Position numbers and translations under genes: made by a program | Notes under the pieces: generated by a model | Seen by the model: only the letters and a program-made list of their open reading frames with translations | Databases searched by the model: none | What the model was told of the DNA's origin: nothing | From: Rhodococcus sp. IEGM 1379 | GTDB lineage: Bacteria > Actinomycetota > Actinomycetes > Mycobacteriales > Mycobacteriaceae | DNA: 64,000 nucleotides | Assembly (NCBI RefSeq): GCF_030056815.1 | Contig: NZ_JASHKR010000008.1 | Span: 1-64,000 of the forward strand | Direction: 5' to 3' | Shown here: piece by piece, positions 34,385-45,598 of the stretch | Layout: each line of letters begins with the position of its first letter | Numbering within the stretch: position 1 is the first letter of the stretch

Positions 34385-35344
34385 TCAGACGACCTGCCCA
34401 TTGTGTGTGAAGCCTGACTGGCGTTGCTGCCGCGGGTGTTTTGCATAGGCAGCCAGTCGTTGGCCCAAGTGTTTGACGGCATCGTCTGCGTCACGGAGAA
34501 ATCCGACCTGCAGGTGATAGACGTGCCACCGGCGCGGGTTGTGAAAGTGCTCGACAATGGAACCAGAGTTGTTGTCGTGGAACAATTTTTCTAGCAGATG
34601 GGAATCTGCTGAGATCGGATCTTGCCCAGCTGAATGAAGTACGACGGGCGGTAGGCCGTGCAGGTCGCCATACACGGGGGATATCAACGGATTGGCCGCG
34701 TCGGCACTCCCGACGTAGGCGGGCGCCCAATCGGAGATGAGGGAAGGAATGATCAGGGGATCGGTTCCGGCTTTTCGACGGTGTTCGACGTCGGCAGCCA
34801 GGTCGGCCCACGGGCAGATCAATCCGAGGGCTGCGGGTAGATGATCTCCGTTGTCACGCAAGGCCATAGCGAGTGCCAGGGTCAGGCCACCTCCGGCCGA
34901 ATCGCCGGCAATCACCACCTTCGATGCATCTTCTGCGCTGGAGACGAGTGCCCGGTACACGGCCAGTGCGTCATCGAGGGCGTGTGGAAACGGATGTTCG
35001 GGGGCGCGGCGGTACTCGACCAGGATGACCTTCATGCCCGCTGCAGCTCCGAGGTTCGCCGCAAATCCGGTGTAGCCGCGGGCACTTCCCAGGGCGTAGC
35101 CACCGCCGTGCAGGTACAGGAGTGTGTGGGAGTCCGAAGAATTGGGCGGCAGTACCCGCTCGACTTCGACGCCGCCAATGTGATCGGTGCCTTGGATTCG
35201 GGTTCCTCGAGGCAGCTGCGCACCTTGCGACAGCAGGTCGACGAGTGTGCGTTTTGTCGAAATCGGTAGGCGAGATGAAGTGAAGAGGGGGCGGGCACCG
35301 CGAAGTCCCATTCGGAGGAGTGCGGGAGGCATTCGTAGTTTCAT
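34385..35344 (-). CDS. HSL-family alpha/beta hydrolase (esterase)
   Basis: The 319-residue protein has the hormone-sensitive-lipase signature: oxyanion motif HGGGYALG near residue 77, nucleophile Ser in GDSAGGG near residue 147, Asp in SAGQDPI and His in WHVYHLQ near residue 290. No signal peptide is seen. The ATG at 35344 is preceded by AGAAAG; the long extension upstream overlaps the TetR gene and is not real. It is divergent from the TetR gene, a common arrangement for a regulator and its esterase target. The substrate is unknown. Confidence 0.9.
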   Translation of the reverse strand: MKLRMPPALLRMGLRGARPLFTSSRLPISTKRTLVDLLSQGAQLPRGTRIQGTDHIGGVEVERVLPPNSSDSHTLLYLHGGGYALGSARGYTGFAANLGAAAGMKVILVEYRRAPEHPFPHALDDALAVYRALVSSAEDASKVVIAGDSAGGGLTLALAMALRDNGDHLPAALGLICPWADLAADVEHRRKAGTDPLIIPSLISDWAPAYVGSADAANPLISPVYGDLHGLPPVVLHSAGQDPISADSHLLEKLFHDNNSGSIVEHFHNPRRWHVYHLQVGFLRDADDAVKHLGQRLAAYAKHPRQQRQSGFTHNGQVV

Positions 35345-35425
35345 CGGATTTCTTTCTGGAGACGGGAGGTAGGGTCGGATGGTGCAGAACCGGACGAGAG
35401 CTGTGGCAGTGCAATCGGAGCGTGA

Positions 35426-36049
35426 ATGGTGACCGCGCCGCGCAAACGTTTGAGCGCCGACGACCGGCGGGAACAAATTGTTCGTTCTGCTCGAACTGTC
35501 TTCTCGCGCACCGGCCTCGCTGGGGCCAGAACCCGCGATATCGCTGTGGAAGCCGGCGTCAACGAGGCGTTGCTGTACCGGCACTTCGCATCCAAGGAAG
35601 AGTTGTTCGAGGCTGCGGTGGCCGCGCCCCTCGAGGCCGCGGTGCTGCGTTTGGTCGCCGCCTCTGGTGCCCCGCCCGAAGAATTCGACGTGACTGCCGA
35701 GGTCATGCGCGCTCGTACATCCGCATTCATCGCCGAACTCCTCGATGTGATGGGGGAGGTTGCGCCCCTGCTGGGTGTGATGCTGTTCGGTCAGTCGGAA
35801 GCGTCGACCGACTATTTCCGAACTCGAATCATGCCGTCGCTGGATAAGATTCAAGAAGTTGTCGAAATCAATCTGAAAGCCTGGGCACACAAGAAATTTG
35901 ATGCCGAGCTGGTTGTTCAGATGATCTTCGGAGCGGCATGGTTTCTCACTGTCTCGGATCAGCTCAATCAGCGCTCGCGTGATCGGGTGGCCCTAGCGGA
36001 ACAGATCACCGCGATCGTGATCGACGGTTTGGTCGAACGAAACTCCTGA
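35426..36049 (+). CDS. TetR family transcriptional regulator
   Basis: The 207-residue protein has an N-terminal TetR helix-turn-helix: REQIVRSARTVFSRTGLAG, then TRDIAVEAGVNEALLYRHFA with the conserved YRHF. The C-terminal ligand-binding domain is of ordinary size with no recognised ligand signature. It lies between the divergent esterase gene and the monooxygenase gene, and repeated AAGTAAGTG elements occur directly downstream, in front of the monooxygenase. It is probably a local repressor of the monooxygenase and perhaps the esterase. Confidence 0.9.
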   Translation: MVTAPRKRLSADDRREQIVRSARTVFSRTGLAGARTRDIAVEAGVNEALLYRHFASKEELFEAAVAAPLEAAVLRLVAASGAPPEEFDVTAEVMRARTSAFIAELLDVMGEVAPLLGVMLFGQSEASTDYFRTRIMPSLDKIQEVVEINLKAWAHKKFDAELVVQMIFGAAWFLTVSDQLNQRSRDRVALAEQITAIVIDGLVERNS

Positions 36050-36052
36050 TTG

Positions 36053-36140
36053 CAAGTAAGTGTTTGCATACTTCTCGCTTGTGGTGGGCTTGTCAAGGGC
36101 CCTGACGTGCTGAAATTGGCTCTAGACAAGTAAGTGGTTA
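36053..36140. promoter_or_regulatory. Repeated TetR-type operators before the monooxygenase
   Basis: CAAGTAAGTG occurs at 36053-36062 and 36127-36136. The second copy is part of an inverted repeat, AGTAA-GTGG-TTACT, and the first lies within AAGTA-N10-TACTT. The two sites are 74 bases apart, upstream of the monooxygenase start at 36206. They are the likely binding sites of the adjacent TetR protein. Confidence 0.6.
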
Positions 36141-36205
36141 CTGACTAATATGTGGTGTGCATCACTTCAATGGCCAATTTCGGCCGATCGGGAAGGTGAA
36201 CACAC

Positions 36206-37732
36206 ATGCCTACACAGGACCTGACAATCGCGGAGCCGACTCACGGTGCTGAAGGGCAAGGCGAGCGCGTCGTCGACGTGCTGATTCTGGGTGGGGGACT
36301 CTGCGGTATCTCGGCCGCGATCGGCTGCCTACGAAAAGGGATCGACGACATCGTGATCGTCGAACGAGCGCACAGCGTCGGCGGGACCTGGCATCACAAC
36401 ACGTATCCCGGTTGCGCCGTAGATATTCCGTCGCATGTCTATTCATTTTCGTTCGAGCTCAATCCCGATTGGAGTGCCGGATTCTCACCCCAGGATGAAG
36501 TCGAGACCTACCTGAATCGTGTGTGTGAGAAGTACCAGTTGGCGGAGAAATTCGAACTGGGAACCGAAGTGCTCGACGCGACGTGGGACGACAGCTTGCA
36601 ACGGTGGCAAATTACGACCAATCAAGTTGTCTACCAAGCTCGTTCATTCATCACTGCCGCAGGTCCGCTCCACGAGCCGATCATCCCGTCGTTGCCGGGC
36701 CTGGAGGATTTCAAGGGTGAAGTCTTCCACTCGTCGAACTGGCCGAAAGACTTCGATCCGACGGGCAAGAATGTCGTAGTCATCGGCACGGGCGCGTCGG
36801 CAATTCAGTTTGTGCCGGCCATTCAGCCGGCGGTGAAGCAGATGACGGTCCTGCAGCGAACCCCGTCGTGGGTGATGGCCAAACCGAATTGGAAGACAAC
36901 AGCATTCGAGCGTCGAATGCTGCGCAGATTCCCGGCCTTGATGAAGGCGATGCGACTGGGGATCTGGATTCCGATGGACATCTTCTTTGTTCTCGCGACG
37001 AAGTTTCCGCGTTTCGCGCGTGCGATGTCAACTGTGGCGAAGGCGCACATCCGGAAGTCGATTACCGACCCGCAGATGATTGCCGATCTCACTCCCGACT
37101 ATGCGCCTGCCTGCAAGCGATTGGGGTTCTCCAACGACTTCTACCCGGCGTTGGCGAGCGACAACGTCGACCTCTGGACGTCCCCGGCAGCTCGGATAAC
37201 CGAGAACTCCGTCATTGCGGCGGACGGCCGAGAAGCCGTCGCCGATGCCATCGTTCTGGGCACCGGATTTCATACTCTGCAAAATCATCCGGTAGCCGAA
37301 CGCATTCACGGCAAAGACGGCCGGAGCCTCGCAGACGTGTGGGACGGCAACCCGACGGCATACATGGGAACCACCATGGCGGGATTCCCCAACGCGTACA
37401 TAATGTTCGGACCCAACGCGGGAACCTTGTCGGGTTTCGTGATGGCCGAGGCGCAAACCGACTACATCCTCGGGGCGCTCGAATCCTTGCGATCGCACGG
37501 ACTGACCAGCATCGAGGTTCGGGAGGAAGAGCAGCAGGCCTTTGTCGACGCCGTGGACAAGACGATGAAATCATCGACCTTTGCGCTGGGCGGTTGCGCG
37601 AGCTACTACCTCGCAGACAACGGCCGGGTGGCGCTGCCGTGGCCGGGGTCGATGAGCAATCTGCGTCGTAAGCTCTCACGCTTCGACCTGTCGGCCTACA
37701 AGACCCGAGCAGTTCGTCGCATCACGGTGTGA
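36206..37732 (+). CDS. Flavin-containing monooxygenase (Baeyer-Villiger type)
   Basis: The 508-residue protein has an N-terminal FAD motif (LILGGGLCGISAAI), the VGGTWHHNTYPGCAVDIPSHVY stretch split across residues 55-77, the Baeyer-Villiger fingerprint FKGEVFHSSNWP near residue 168, and a second Rossmann motif VIGTGASAIQ for NADPH. Length is in the normal range. Such enzymes oxidise ketones to esters, which fits the esterase next to it. GGAAGGTGA precedes the ATG. Regulation by the adjacent TetR through the repeats at 36053 is likely. The substrate cannot be told. Confidence 0.92.
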   Translation: MPTQDLTIAEPTHGAEGQGERVVDVLILGGGLCGISAAIGCLRKGIDDIVIVERAHSVGGTWHHNTYPGCAVDIPSHVYSFSFELNPDWSAGFSPQDEVETYLNRVCEKYQLAEKFELGTEVLDATWDDSLQRWQITTNQVVYQARSFITAAGPLHEPIIPSLPGLEDFKGEVFHSSNWPKDFDPTGKNVVVIGTGASAIQFVPAIQPAVKQMTVLQRTPSWVMAKPNWKTTAFERRMLRRFPALMKAMRLGIWIPMDIFFVLATKFPRFARAMSTVAKAHIRKSITDPQMIADLTPDYAPACKRLGFSNDFYPALASDNVDLWTSPAARITENSVIAADGREAVADAIVLGTGFHTLQNHPVAERIHGKDGRSLADVWDGNPTAYMGTTMAGFPNAYIMFGPNAGTLSGFVMAEAQTDYILGALESLRSHGLTSIEVREEEQQAFVDAVDKTMKSSTFALGGCASYYLADNGRVALPWPGSMSNLRRKLSRFDLSAYKTRAVRRITV

Positions 37733-37806
37733 TCAATCTGTGCAGCACGGTGTGACGGCGCTGGAGTGTGGTCGGCTCGAGGGGGCGCAACCGGTAACCT
37801 CTACGT

Positions 37807-38376
37807 GTGCTGCTCTCTGATCGTGACATCCGTGCCGAAGTAACCTCTGGACGCCTGGGTATCGACCCCTATGACGATTCCATGGTTCAGCCGTCGAGCG
37901 TCGATGTGCGACTGGACGGTCTGTTCCGCGTCTTCAACAACACGAAGTACACCCATATCGATCCGGCGCTGCGCCAGGACGAGCTGACCAGTTTAGTCGA
38001 GCCGGCCGAGGGCGAGCCGTTTGTTCTGCACCCCGGTGAGTTCGTATTGGGGTCGACGCTCGAGGTGTGCTCACTGCCCGACGATCTGGCGGGACGCCTC
38101 GAAGGTAAGTCCAGCTTGGGGCGTCTGGGCCTGCTGACGCACTCCACCGCAGGATTTATCGATCCCGGCTTCAACGGTCACATCACGCTGGAGTTGTCCA
38201 ACGTCGCGAATCTCCCGATCACGTTGTGGCCGGGAATGAAAATCGGTCAGCTGTGCCTACTGCGACTGTCGAGCGCAGCCGAGTTCCCGTACGGAAGTTC
38301 CGAGGCGGGTTCCAAGTACCAGGGCCAGCGCGGACCGACCCCGTCGAAGGCATACCTGAACTTCAATCGCGGCTGA
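37807..38376 (+). CDS. dcd: dCTP deaminase
   Basis: The 189-residue protein is a typical dCTP deaminase: [12 protein letters not shown] at the start, [25 protein letters not shown] with the conserved Ser and Arg, [19 protein letters not shown] with the catalytic Glu, and the C-terminal [15 protein letters not shown]. Mycobacterial homologues are bifunctional and release dUMP directly; sequence alone here does not settle that. GTG at 37807 is the start. In mycobacteria dcd is followed closely by UDP-glucose dehydrogenase, which here lies 25 kb further on, so the interval has been expanded. Confidence 0.96.
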   Translation: MLLSDRDIRAEVTSGRLGIDPYDDSMVQPSSVDVRLDGLFRVFNNTKYTHIDPALRQDELTSLVEPAEGEPFVLHPGEFVLGSTLEVCSLPDDLAGRLEGKSSLGRLGLLTHSTAGFIDPGFNGHITLELSNVANLPITLWPGMKIGQLCLLRLSSAAEFPYGSSEAGSKYQGQRGPTPSKAYLNFNRG

Positions 38377-38406
38377 CGGAGGGCGTTGCTGACGGAGGGT
38401 TTCGCG

Positions 38407-38688
38407 ATGACCAGCCTGTTCTACGGCCTGATCTTCATGAATTTGCTGTTTGTCACCAGCGCTGTGTGTCTGCTCAAGCCCTCGACGGCCAGTGCTGTGG
38501 CCACTGCAGTTGCAGCAGTGGCGTGGATACTTTTCAACGGACCCCTCGAGGGTCAGGTGTTGTGGTCGCTCAACTCGCAGCACGGACTAACGGTGTCTGA
38601 TTTGCTGGGTTTTGCGGCATTCGGCATCGCAGTTCGAGGATGGATTCGGGTCCGTAGCCGCCGAGAAGTCAACAATTCGGCCGACTGA
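38407..38688 (+). CDS. Small membrane protein (93 aa)
   Basis: The protein has three hydrophobic segments (FYGLIFMNLLFVTSAVCLL, then VATAVAAVAWILFNG, then LLGFAAFGIAVRGWI) and a basic C-terminus. GGAGG is well placed before the ATG at 38407, so an upstream in-frame start is not needed. It follows dcd by 30 bases and is probably co-transcribed with it. I recognise no family. Confidence 0.6.
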   Translation: MTSLFYGLIFMNLLFVTSAVCLLKPSTASAVATAVAAVAWILFNGPLEGQVLWSLNSQHGLTVSDLLGFAAFGIAVRGWIRVRSRREVNNSAD

Positions 38689-38771
38689 CGAGTGGCATCT
38701 CCGATGTCACATTGGGGACTCCTGGGATAGCTGTCGGGATCTTCGCCACTATTCGGGCATAATTGCGTGTT

Positions 38772-38984
38772 ATGTGGTGGATTGTGGGCGGCGTACTGCT
38801 CGTGTGGGTGGTCTGTGCCATTCCGATCGCCATTCTTTTCGGTCGGGCCATTGCGAAGCGTGACCGCGCCGAATTCACAAGCCGCAATCAAGCCTGGGCG
38901 GATCGGACTGTCGCGTTGTTCGAAGCGGACGCATCATCCGAACGTCCGCAAAATGATCGTCGTAATCCACCGCTGATCGGCTGA
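38772..38984 (+). CDS. Small single-helix membrane protein (70 aa), probably leaderless
   Basis: The product begins MWWIVGGVLLVWVVCAIPIAI, one membrane helix or signal anchor, followed by a charged cytoplasmic tail. There is no ribosome-binding site. A -10-like CATAAT lies at 38758-38763, so transcription would begin at or very near the ATG. Leaderless mRNAs are common in mycolate actinomycetes. The family is unknown. Confidence 0.55.
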   Translation: MWWIVGGVLLVWVVCAIPIAILFGRAIAKRDRAEFTSRNQAWADRTVALFEADASSERPQNDRRNPPLIG

Positions 38985-39016
38985 CATTTGCGGGACCTCG
39001 TTGGAGGTGAACGTGC

Positions 39017-40540
39017 ATGGAACTGCCTTCTGATACTCCGGCCGACGTCGTGGCCGCAGCAGCCGCCGGGCCGCGTGTTCCACAATTCGATTCCACATTC
39101 GGAATCCCCGTCGTTCCGTCTGCCGGCTCCGCCCGCCATCGGTTGGTGGTAATCGGGGACTCCTTGAGTCAGGGATTTCAGAGCGGGGCGGTGTTCAATA
39201 CCGATCTGTCGTATCCGGCGATCATCGCGTATCAACTGGGCTGGTTCGACCAATTTCGATTCCCTCGATACGGAGGCCCTGGTGGGCTTCCGCTCAACAT
39301 CGAACTGCTCCTGCGAACGTTGGAAGAGCGTTTCGGAACTACGACTGACTTGTGGGAGATTCCGCTGGCACTGTTCGCGGCACGCGGATTCGTGGATCAG
39401 GTCGAGGATTACTGGGAACGTGGCCCGGGCAGCTTCGCACCCACATTCTCGGCGATCAATCACAATCTCTCGGTTTACGGTTGGGATTTGAGGGATGCGC
39501 TGACAAAGACCGCAGCATCCTGCGAAGCGGCGATGCATCAGCCTCACGACGATGTGCTCAGTCAGATCGTCGAAAACAACGGCGAGCGCGCCGCACTGCG
39601 GGTACTCCCACGCGGTACGGATGCCGAGAAACACATGACGGCATTCGACGCGGCCGCAGAAATGGGCAAGGAGGGAATCGAAACTCTGATTGTCTTTCTC
39701 GGCGCGAACAATGCGCTTCGGACGGTGACAGAGCTTCGGGTGCAGTGGAGCGGCAACAACTTTCGTGACCAGGATGCCAAGCGTGACTACACAGTGTGGC
39801 AGCCGAGTCACTTCGCTTCGGAGTACGCCGATGTACTCACTGCGATTCGGAGAATCAATGCGCAGCACGTGATCCTCTGCACGGTTCCGCACGTCACGAT
39901 TGCCCCGATAGCGCGCGGTCTGGGTGGCAAGGTCGAAACCGGTTCGCGGTACTTCCCGTTTTACGCCCGGCCTTGGGTGCGTGACGCCGACTTCGATCCA
40001 CGACGCGATCAGCACATCACCGGAGCCGAGGCCTGGGCAGTCGACACGGCGATCGACCTGTGCAACAAGGGGATCGAACAGGCGGTGTCCAACGCTCGAC
40101 GGGTGGGTAAAGATTGGCACCTCTTCGATGTCGCGGGACTTCTCGAGCGCGTGGCATCGCGAAGATACATCGCAGACGTCAACGCACGGCCGTCGTGGTG
40201 GACACCCTATCCACTGTCCAAGGCGCTCACTGATCTTGTGCCGGTACCGGATTCACGGTTCCTGTCCGCCGACGGACAGGGAGGTCGAGCGTCCGGCGGC
40301 CTGTTCTCGCTGGACGGAGTTCACCCGACCACGGTGGCGTACGGAGTTCTGGCACAGGAACTGGTGAAAATCATGTCGGTTGCGGGGGTGCAGTTTGATT
40401 CCGAGACTGTGGATTTCGATCGTCTGGTCAGGCGGGACACACTGGTACGGAACCCGCCGCAGAACCTCGACGAAACTCTCGGGCTCATCGGCTGGGCTGA
40501 CGAACATCTCGGTTTTCTGAAACGAATATTCGGGCTGTGA
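39017..40540 (+). CDS. SGNH/GDSL-type hydrolase
   Basis: The 507-residue protein carries block I as VIGDSLSQGF near residue 45 with the nucleophile Ser, block III as LGANNA near residue 232 and block V as DGVHPTT near residue 435 with the catalytic Asp-His pair. It is longer than common GDSL esterases (about 250-350), with extra segments between blocks, and has no signal peptide. GGAGGTGA precedes the ATG. It may be an esterase or lipase acting inside the cell. The convergent IclR gene ends three bases after it. Confidence 0.85.
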   Translation: MELPSDTPADVVAAAAAGPRVPQFDSTFGIPVVPSAGSARHRLVVIGDSLSQGFQSGAVFNTDLSYPAIIAYQLGWFDQFRFPRYGGPGGLPLNIELLLRTLEERFGTTTDLWEIPLALFAARGFVDQVEDYWERGPGSFAPTFSAINHNLSVYGWDLRDALTKTAASCEAAMHQPHDDVLSQIVENNGERAALRVLPRGTDAEKHMTAFDAAAEMGKEGIETLIVFLGANNALRTVTELRVQWSGNNFRDQDAKRDYTVWQPSHFASEYADVLTAIRRINAQHVILCTVPHVTIAPIARGLGGKVETGSRYFPFYARPWVRDADFDPRRDQHITGAEAWAVDTAIDLCNKGIEQAVSNARRVGKDWHLFDVAGLLERVASRRYIADVNARPSWWTPYPLSKALTDLVPVPDSRFLSADGQGGRASGGLFSLDGVHPTTVAYGVLAQELVKIMSVAGVQFDSETVDFDRLVRRDTLVRNPPQNLDETLGLIGWADEHLGFLKRIFGL

Positions 40541-40543
40541 CGC

Positions 40544-41296
40544 TCAGCTTGCACGGGAGAGTTCCGGAGACACCATCTTGTCGGCGTATTCACGGAGCAA
40601 ACCCGACAGCTCGGTGTCCTCCGTAGATAGTCTGCCTGTCGGTCCGATCGCTGCGAGCGCTCCGACGACGCTGTGTTGCGCATCGTGAATCGGTACGGCG
40701 ACAGCTGAGCGGCCCACTCGAATTTCATCCACTTCACGAGCCGGCTCACCGCGCCTGATCCGCGAGAGCTCCAATTCGAGGCGATCCGCATCAATGATGG
40801 TGTATGCGGTAACTTTCCGAAGCGGCAGAACGGCCGGCTCGGCCAGAGAAGCAAGCAAAACCTTGCCGATTGCAGACGCATGCAGCACGCTCACCAGAGT
40901 GCGCTCACCACTGAGTTCGTGATCAGGATCGCGGTCGACGAGTCTGATCTTTCCGTCGGTGTACGACACGAGGTAGATTCCGTAGCGGAGTTGCTCCCGG
41001 AGTTCTTCGAGAATCGCGACGTTGTCCACAGCCGTGGGTTCGCCGGCTGCTCCAGCCAATTCGCGGGTGCGTCGGCCGAGCGCAAATCCGGAAAGGTCCG
41101 CGATCCGAACCAGGTATCCATCGGCGACGAGGATGTTGAGCAGCCGATATGCGGTTGCCGGTGGAATTTCGGCAAGTGCGGCAATGTCTTTGGCTCGTGC
41201 GCCGGATCCCAGGCGGGCAACTGATTCCAGGAGTGCCAGCGCACGCTGGACGGCTCGCGGTTCATGGCCGCCCAGATCTCGAGGTCCACCGACCAT
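40544..41296 (-). CDS. IclR family transcriptional regulator
   Basis: The 250-residue protein has an N-terminal winged helix (AVQRALALLESVARLG, then AKDIAALAEIPPATAYRLLNIL) and a C-terminal IclR effector domain with HASAIGKVLLA and VGRSAVAVPIHDAQ. Its ATG overlaps the stop of the permease gene by one base (TGATG), so it is translated from the permease mRNA. It probably senses an amino acid or derived keto acid and controls the permease and the divergent oxidase operon. Confidence 0.9.
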   Translation of the reverse strand: MVGGPRDLGGHEPRAVQRALALLESVARLGSGARAKDIAALAEIPPATAYRLLNILVADGYLVRIADLSGFALGRRTRELAGAAGEPTAVDNVAILEELREQLRYGIYLVSYTDGKIRLVDRDPDHELSGERTLVSVLHASAIGKVLLASLAEPAVLPLRKVTAYTIIDADRLELELSRIRRGEPAREVDEIRVGRSAVAVPIHDAQHSVVGALAAIGPTGRLSTEDTELSGLLREYADKMVSPELSRAS

Positions 41297-42822
41297 CAGC
41301 GGGCACCCATCGCCGATTCGCCTACAGCCGATTCGCCCACCAGTACGATGTTTCCGGCTGCATCGGTGGCGAATACCCCCGCGCCCGGGAGTACGTCCTC
41401 GGTCTCGGGTCTGTCGAAGGCTCCGACGTGGAGAAGGCTTTTCGGGCTGCGCTGAGCAAGATAGAGCTGCCAGAGTGTGCCTGACATCAAGATCGACAGC
41501 ACGGCGATCGGTGTGACATAGGAATGGTCGATCATGTTGACATACACCAGATAACCGAGAGTCACGCCGCCTGCGCCGCTACCACACGATGCAGCAGCAA
41601 GAATGCCGGGAGTGTGTTCGCTGATGCGCGTGAGGAATACGAGGGACGCGATTGCCACCAGTGTGTAGGCGAGGATGACTGCACCGCGCACCGTCAGACG
41701 TAGATCTTCGAAAATCTCACCTCGTCCGAGAACCGCAAATGCGCCGCCACCCAGCAGGACTGCGGTGATGACAGCACTCAAGGCGATGTGGGGAGTGCGG
41801 AAGACGCTGTGCACGGAAGCGAATCGGCGGGGGATAAGACGCTCGATCCCGAACGAATAGATCAGGCGCGAAGCAGCATTCGACGATGCCATCGACGAAG
41901 CCAGCCACGAGCACCCCAACCCGATGTTGAGCGCGATCACCACTGCCGGGCTGACGCCGGTTGCGGTGCCGTGAAGATATGCGTTGACCAGAGTATCGCT
42001 GCGTCCGGACCACGCTGCCCAGCCGGCAAAGACGAACAGTCCACCACAGATCAATGGCGTGAGAAGTACTGTGCGCGTGACGGTCACCAGGGGTCGTCGA
42101 GCTTCGGGACCGAAGAATGCGGCGCTCTCGAAGCCGGCGAGTGCAAATACGGCAGCCAACGCCGTGAGCAACAGTCCGTGACTCGATGTCGGCGGAACAA
42201 TCTGTGCTTGTTGACTTCCCGACCCGCCGATCAGCATGAGCGCGATGATGAAGAGCAGTGAACAGGCCTCGACGATCAGGATTGCCCAGGCCGCAAATCT
42301 GACGCTGCGGACCAGGGCACCGAGTATCAGCGCGGAGATGCCCGCATACAGAGCAGTCACCTGAAATGTGTTGTGCAGGTTTATGCCGGCAAACCCAAGT
42401 AGCGCAATGGCCGCTTGTCCGCCGTGATACAAGGTCATAACCGCGCTACCGAGGTACTTGACCAGCATGGCTACGCCAGTTGTGAGGGCGGCTCGGGTGC
42501 CGAGTCCTCGGAATACAAAACTGTGAAGCCCGCCCGACGCTGCCATTCGCCTGGTGAATTGAGATACGCAGAACGCGATCAGAGTCACCAGCACTGTTGC
42601 GACGATGATCGTGATCATTCCGCCGAGCAGATGTCCGTGTGTCAGCATGGTGACGGGCAGGACGACCATCGAGACCGCGGGCGCCGTCGTTGCCACCGAT
42701 TGCGCCAGTACTTCGGCACCCGAAAGTTGCCTACGCCCAAGGGCTCGCAGCGGAGAGCGAGCCGGTGGCTGCTTGGCGCGCGTCGCGAAGGACTTCGCGA
42801 TGGCTTCGGTGAGGGCGGACAT
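41296..42822 (-). CDS. APC superfamily amino-acid permease
   Basis: The 508-residue membrane protein has about twelve helices with the APC signature at the start (LSGAEVLAQSVATTAPAVSM) and FALAGFESAAFFGPEARRP in the middle. The C-terminal tail is soluble and ends in GESAVGESAMGAR. It starts about 215 bases from the divergent L-amino-acid oxidase gene and is followed by the IclR gene in the same operon. Import of the oxidase substrates or their products is the natural reading. Confidence 0.9.
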   Translation of the reverse strand: MSALTEAIAKSFATRAKQPPARSPLRALGRRQLSGAEVLAQSVATTAPAVSMVVLPVTMLTHGHLLGGMITIIVATVLVTLIAFCVSQFTRRMAASGGLHSFVFRGLGTRAALTTGVAMLVKYLGSAVMTLYHGGQAAIALLGFAGINLHNTFQVTALYAGISALILGALVRSVRFAAWAILIVEACSLLFIIALMLIGGSGSQQAQIVPPTSSHGLLLTALAAVFALAGFESAAFFGPEARRPLVTVTRTVLLTPLICGGLFVFAGWAAWSGRSDTLVNAYLHGTATGVSPAVVIALNIGLGCSWLASSMASSNAASRLIYSFGIERLIPRRFASVHSVFRTPHIALSAVITAVLLGGGAFAVLGRGEIFEDLRLTVRGAVILAYTLVAIASLVFLTRISEHTPGILAAASCGSGAGGVTLGYLVYVNMIDHSYVTPIAVLSILMSGTLWQLYLAQRSPKSLLHVGAFDRPETEDVLPGAGVFATDAAGNIVLVGESAVGESAMGAR

Positions 42823-42850
42823 GTCGCGTCACGCTAGTCGGGCTCTGTAA

Positions 42851-44641
<1,791 letters not shown>

Positions 44642-44693
44642 CGCGGACCGCGCAGCAGACCGTCTCCATCTATCACTCTCCGAGGAGCACACC

Positions 44694-45365
44694 ATGAAAT
44701 CTCGCACCACCAAAGTTGTTGCCGCCGCATTCGCTGCCACAGTCCTGCTCGGCACCGCCACAGCCTGCACGACGGACACAGCTGAAGCAGACACCGCCAA
44801 AAGCTCCTTCATCTCGAAGTCGGTACTCGAAGCCGGACAAGCCAATCCGATGATCGCGCAGGGTGTGGCCATCGGTGCTGACACCGCGGTGTACAAGACC
44901 AGTGGTATCGGACCGTCGGCCGGAAACAAGACTGCACCTGAAGGCTCTCCTGAGTCGTACATCGACTCCCAGTTCTCCGGCGGAGTTCTGCCGGCCGGAG
45001 TGAGCGTCACCGAGGCTCAAGGCATCAACGTACTCAAGAAGATTCGCGACAATCTCGAAGCCCAGGGGCTTAGTCTCGAAGACGTCGTCACGATGCGTGT
45101 ATTCCTCGACAACGCGCCGGGTGCAGACAAGGCCGACTACACCGGATGGAATCGCGCCTACCGCCAGTTCTTCGCCAACACGAACCTCGATACCGGGGAC
45201 ACGGAGTTGGTTCCGATGGGGACGGCGGCACCGATTGCACCGATCGAACGTAACAGTGCGCGCCCCACTCGCTTCGCGCTCGAAGTTGCCGGACTACCCA
45301 TAGCGGGGTGGCTCGTCGAGGTCGAGGTCGATGCCGTGTACCCCGAAGGTAAGGAACCCGCCTGA
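44694..45365 (+). CDS. Exported RidA-family protein (putative lipoprotein)
   Basis: The 223-residue protein starts with a signal peptide ([18 protein letters not shown]) that has a Cys at the expected lipobox position, though the -3 residue is Ala rather than Leu. The rest is a RidA/YjgF domain: [43 protein letters not shown] and [10 protein letters not shown]. RidA proteins speed the hydrolysis of reactive imines to keto acids. GAGGAG precedes the ATG. Its place next to an exported imine-producing oxidase gives it a clear probable job outside the membrane. The catalytic Arg of RidA seems to be present in PTRFALE. Confidence 0.85.
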   Translation: MKSRTTKVVAAAFAATVLLGTATACTTDTAEADTAKSSFISKSVLEAGQANPMIAQGVAIGADTAVYKTSGIGPSAGNKTAPEGSPESYIDSQFSGGVLPAGVSVTEAQGINVLKKIRDNLEAQGLSLEDVVTMRVFLDNAPGADKADYTGWNRAYRQFFANTNLDTGDTELVPMGTAAPIAPIERNSARPTRFALEVAGLPIAGWLVEVEVDAVYPEGKEPA

Positions 45366-45562
45366 TGGGTGCGCTCAGCCCAGCCCACTGGGCAATCGTG
45401 GCAGTTGTGCTGCTGGTGTTGTTCGGTTCGAAGAAGCTGCCCGACGCAGCCAGGGGATTGGGCAGGTCGATGCGGATCCTCAAAACCGAAGTCGGTGAAC
45501 TGCAGTCCGTTAGCGACCTCGCACTCGATCCCGAAGCATCACTGAGGCAGAGCCGTAGATAA
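45365..45562 (+). CDS. TatA/TatE family twin-arginine translocase subunit
   Basis: The 65-residue protein has the TatA form: a short N-terminus, one membrane helix ([14 protein letters not shown]), the hinge [17 protein letters not shown] and an amphipathic, partly charged tail. Its ATG overlaps the stop of the RidA gene (TGATG). The main tatA of actinomycetes normally sits next to tatC elsewhere, so this appears to be an extra copy kept with its Tat substrate, the oxidase. A strong terminator follows. Confidence 0.88.
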   Translation: MGALSPAHWAIVAVVLLVLFGSKKLPDAARGLGRSMRILKTEVGELQSVSDLALDPEASLRQSRR

Positions 45563-45598
45563 AACAAAACCCTCGAGACATGAGGCTTGAGGCATAAG

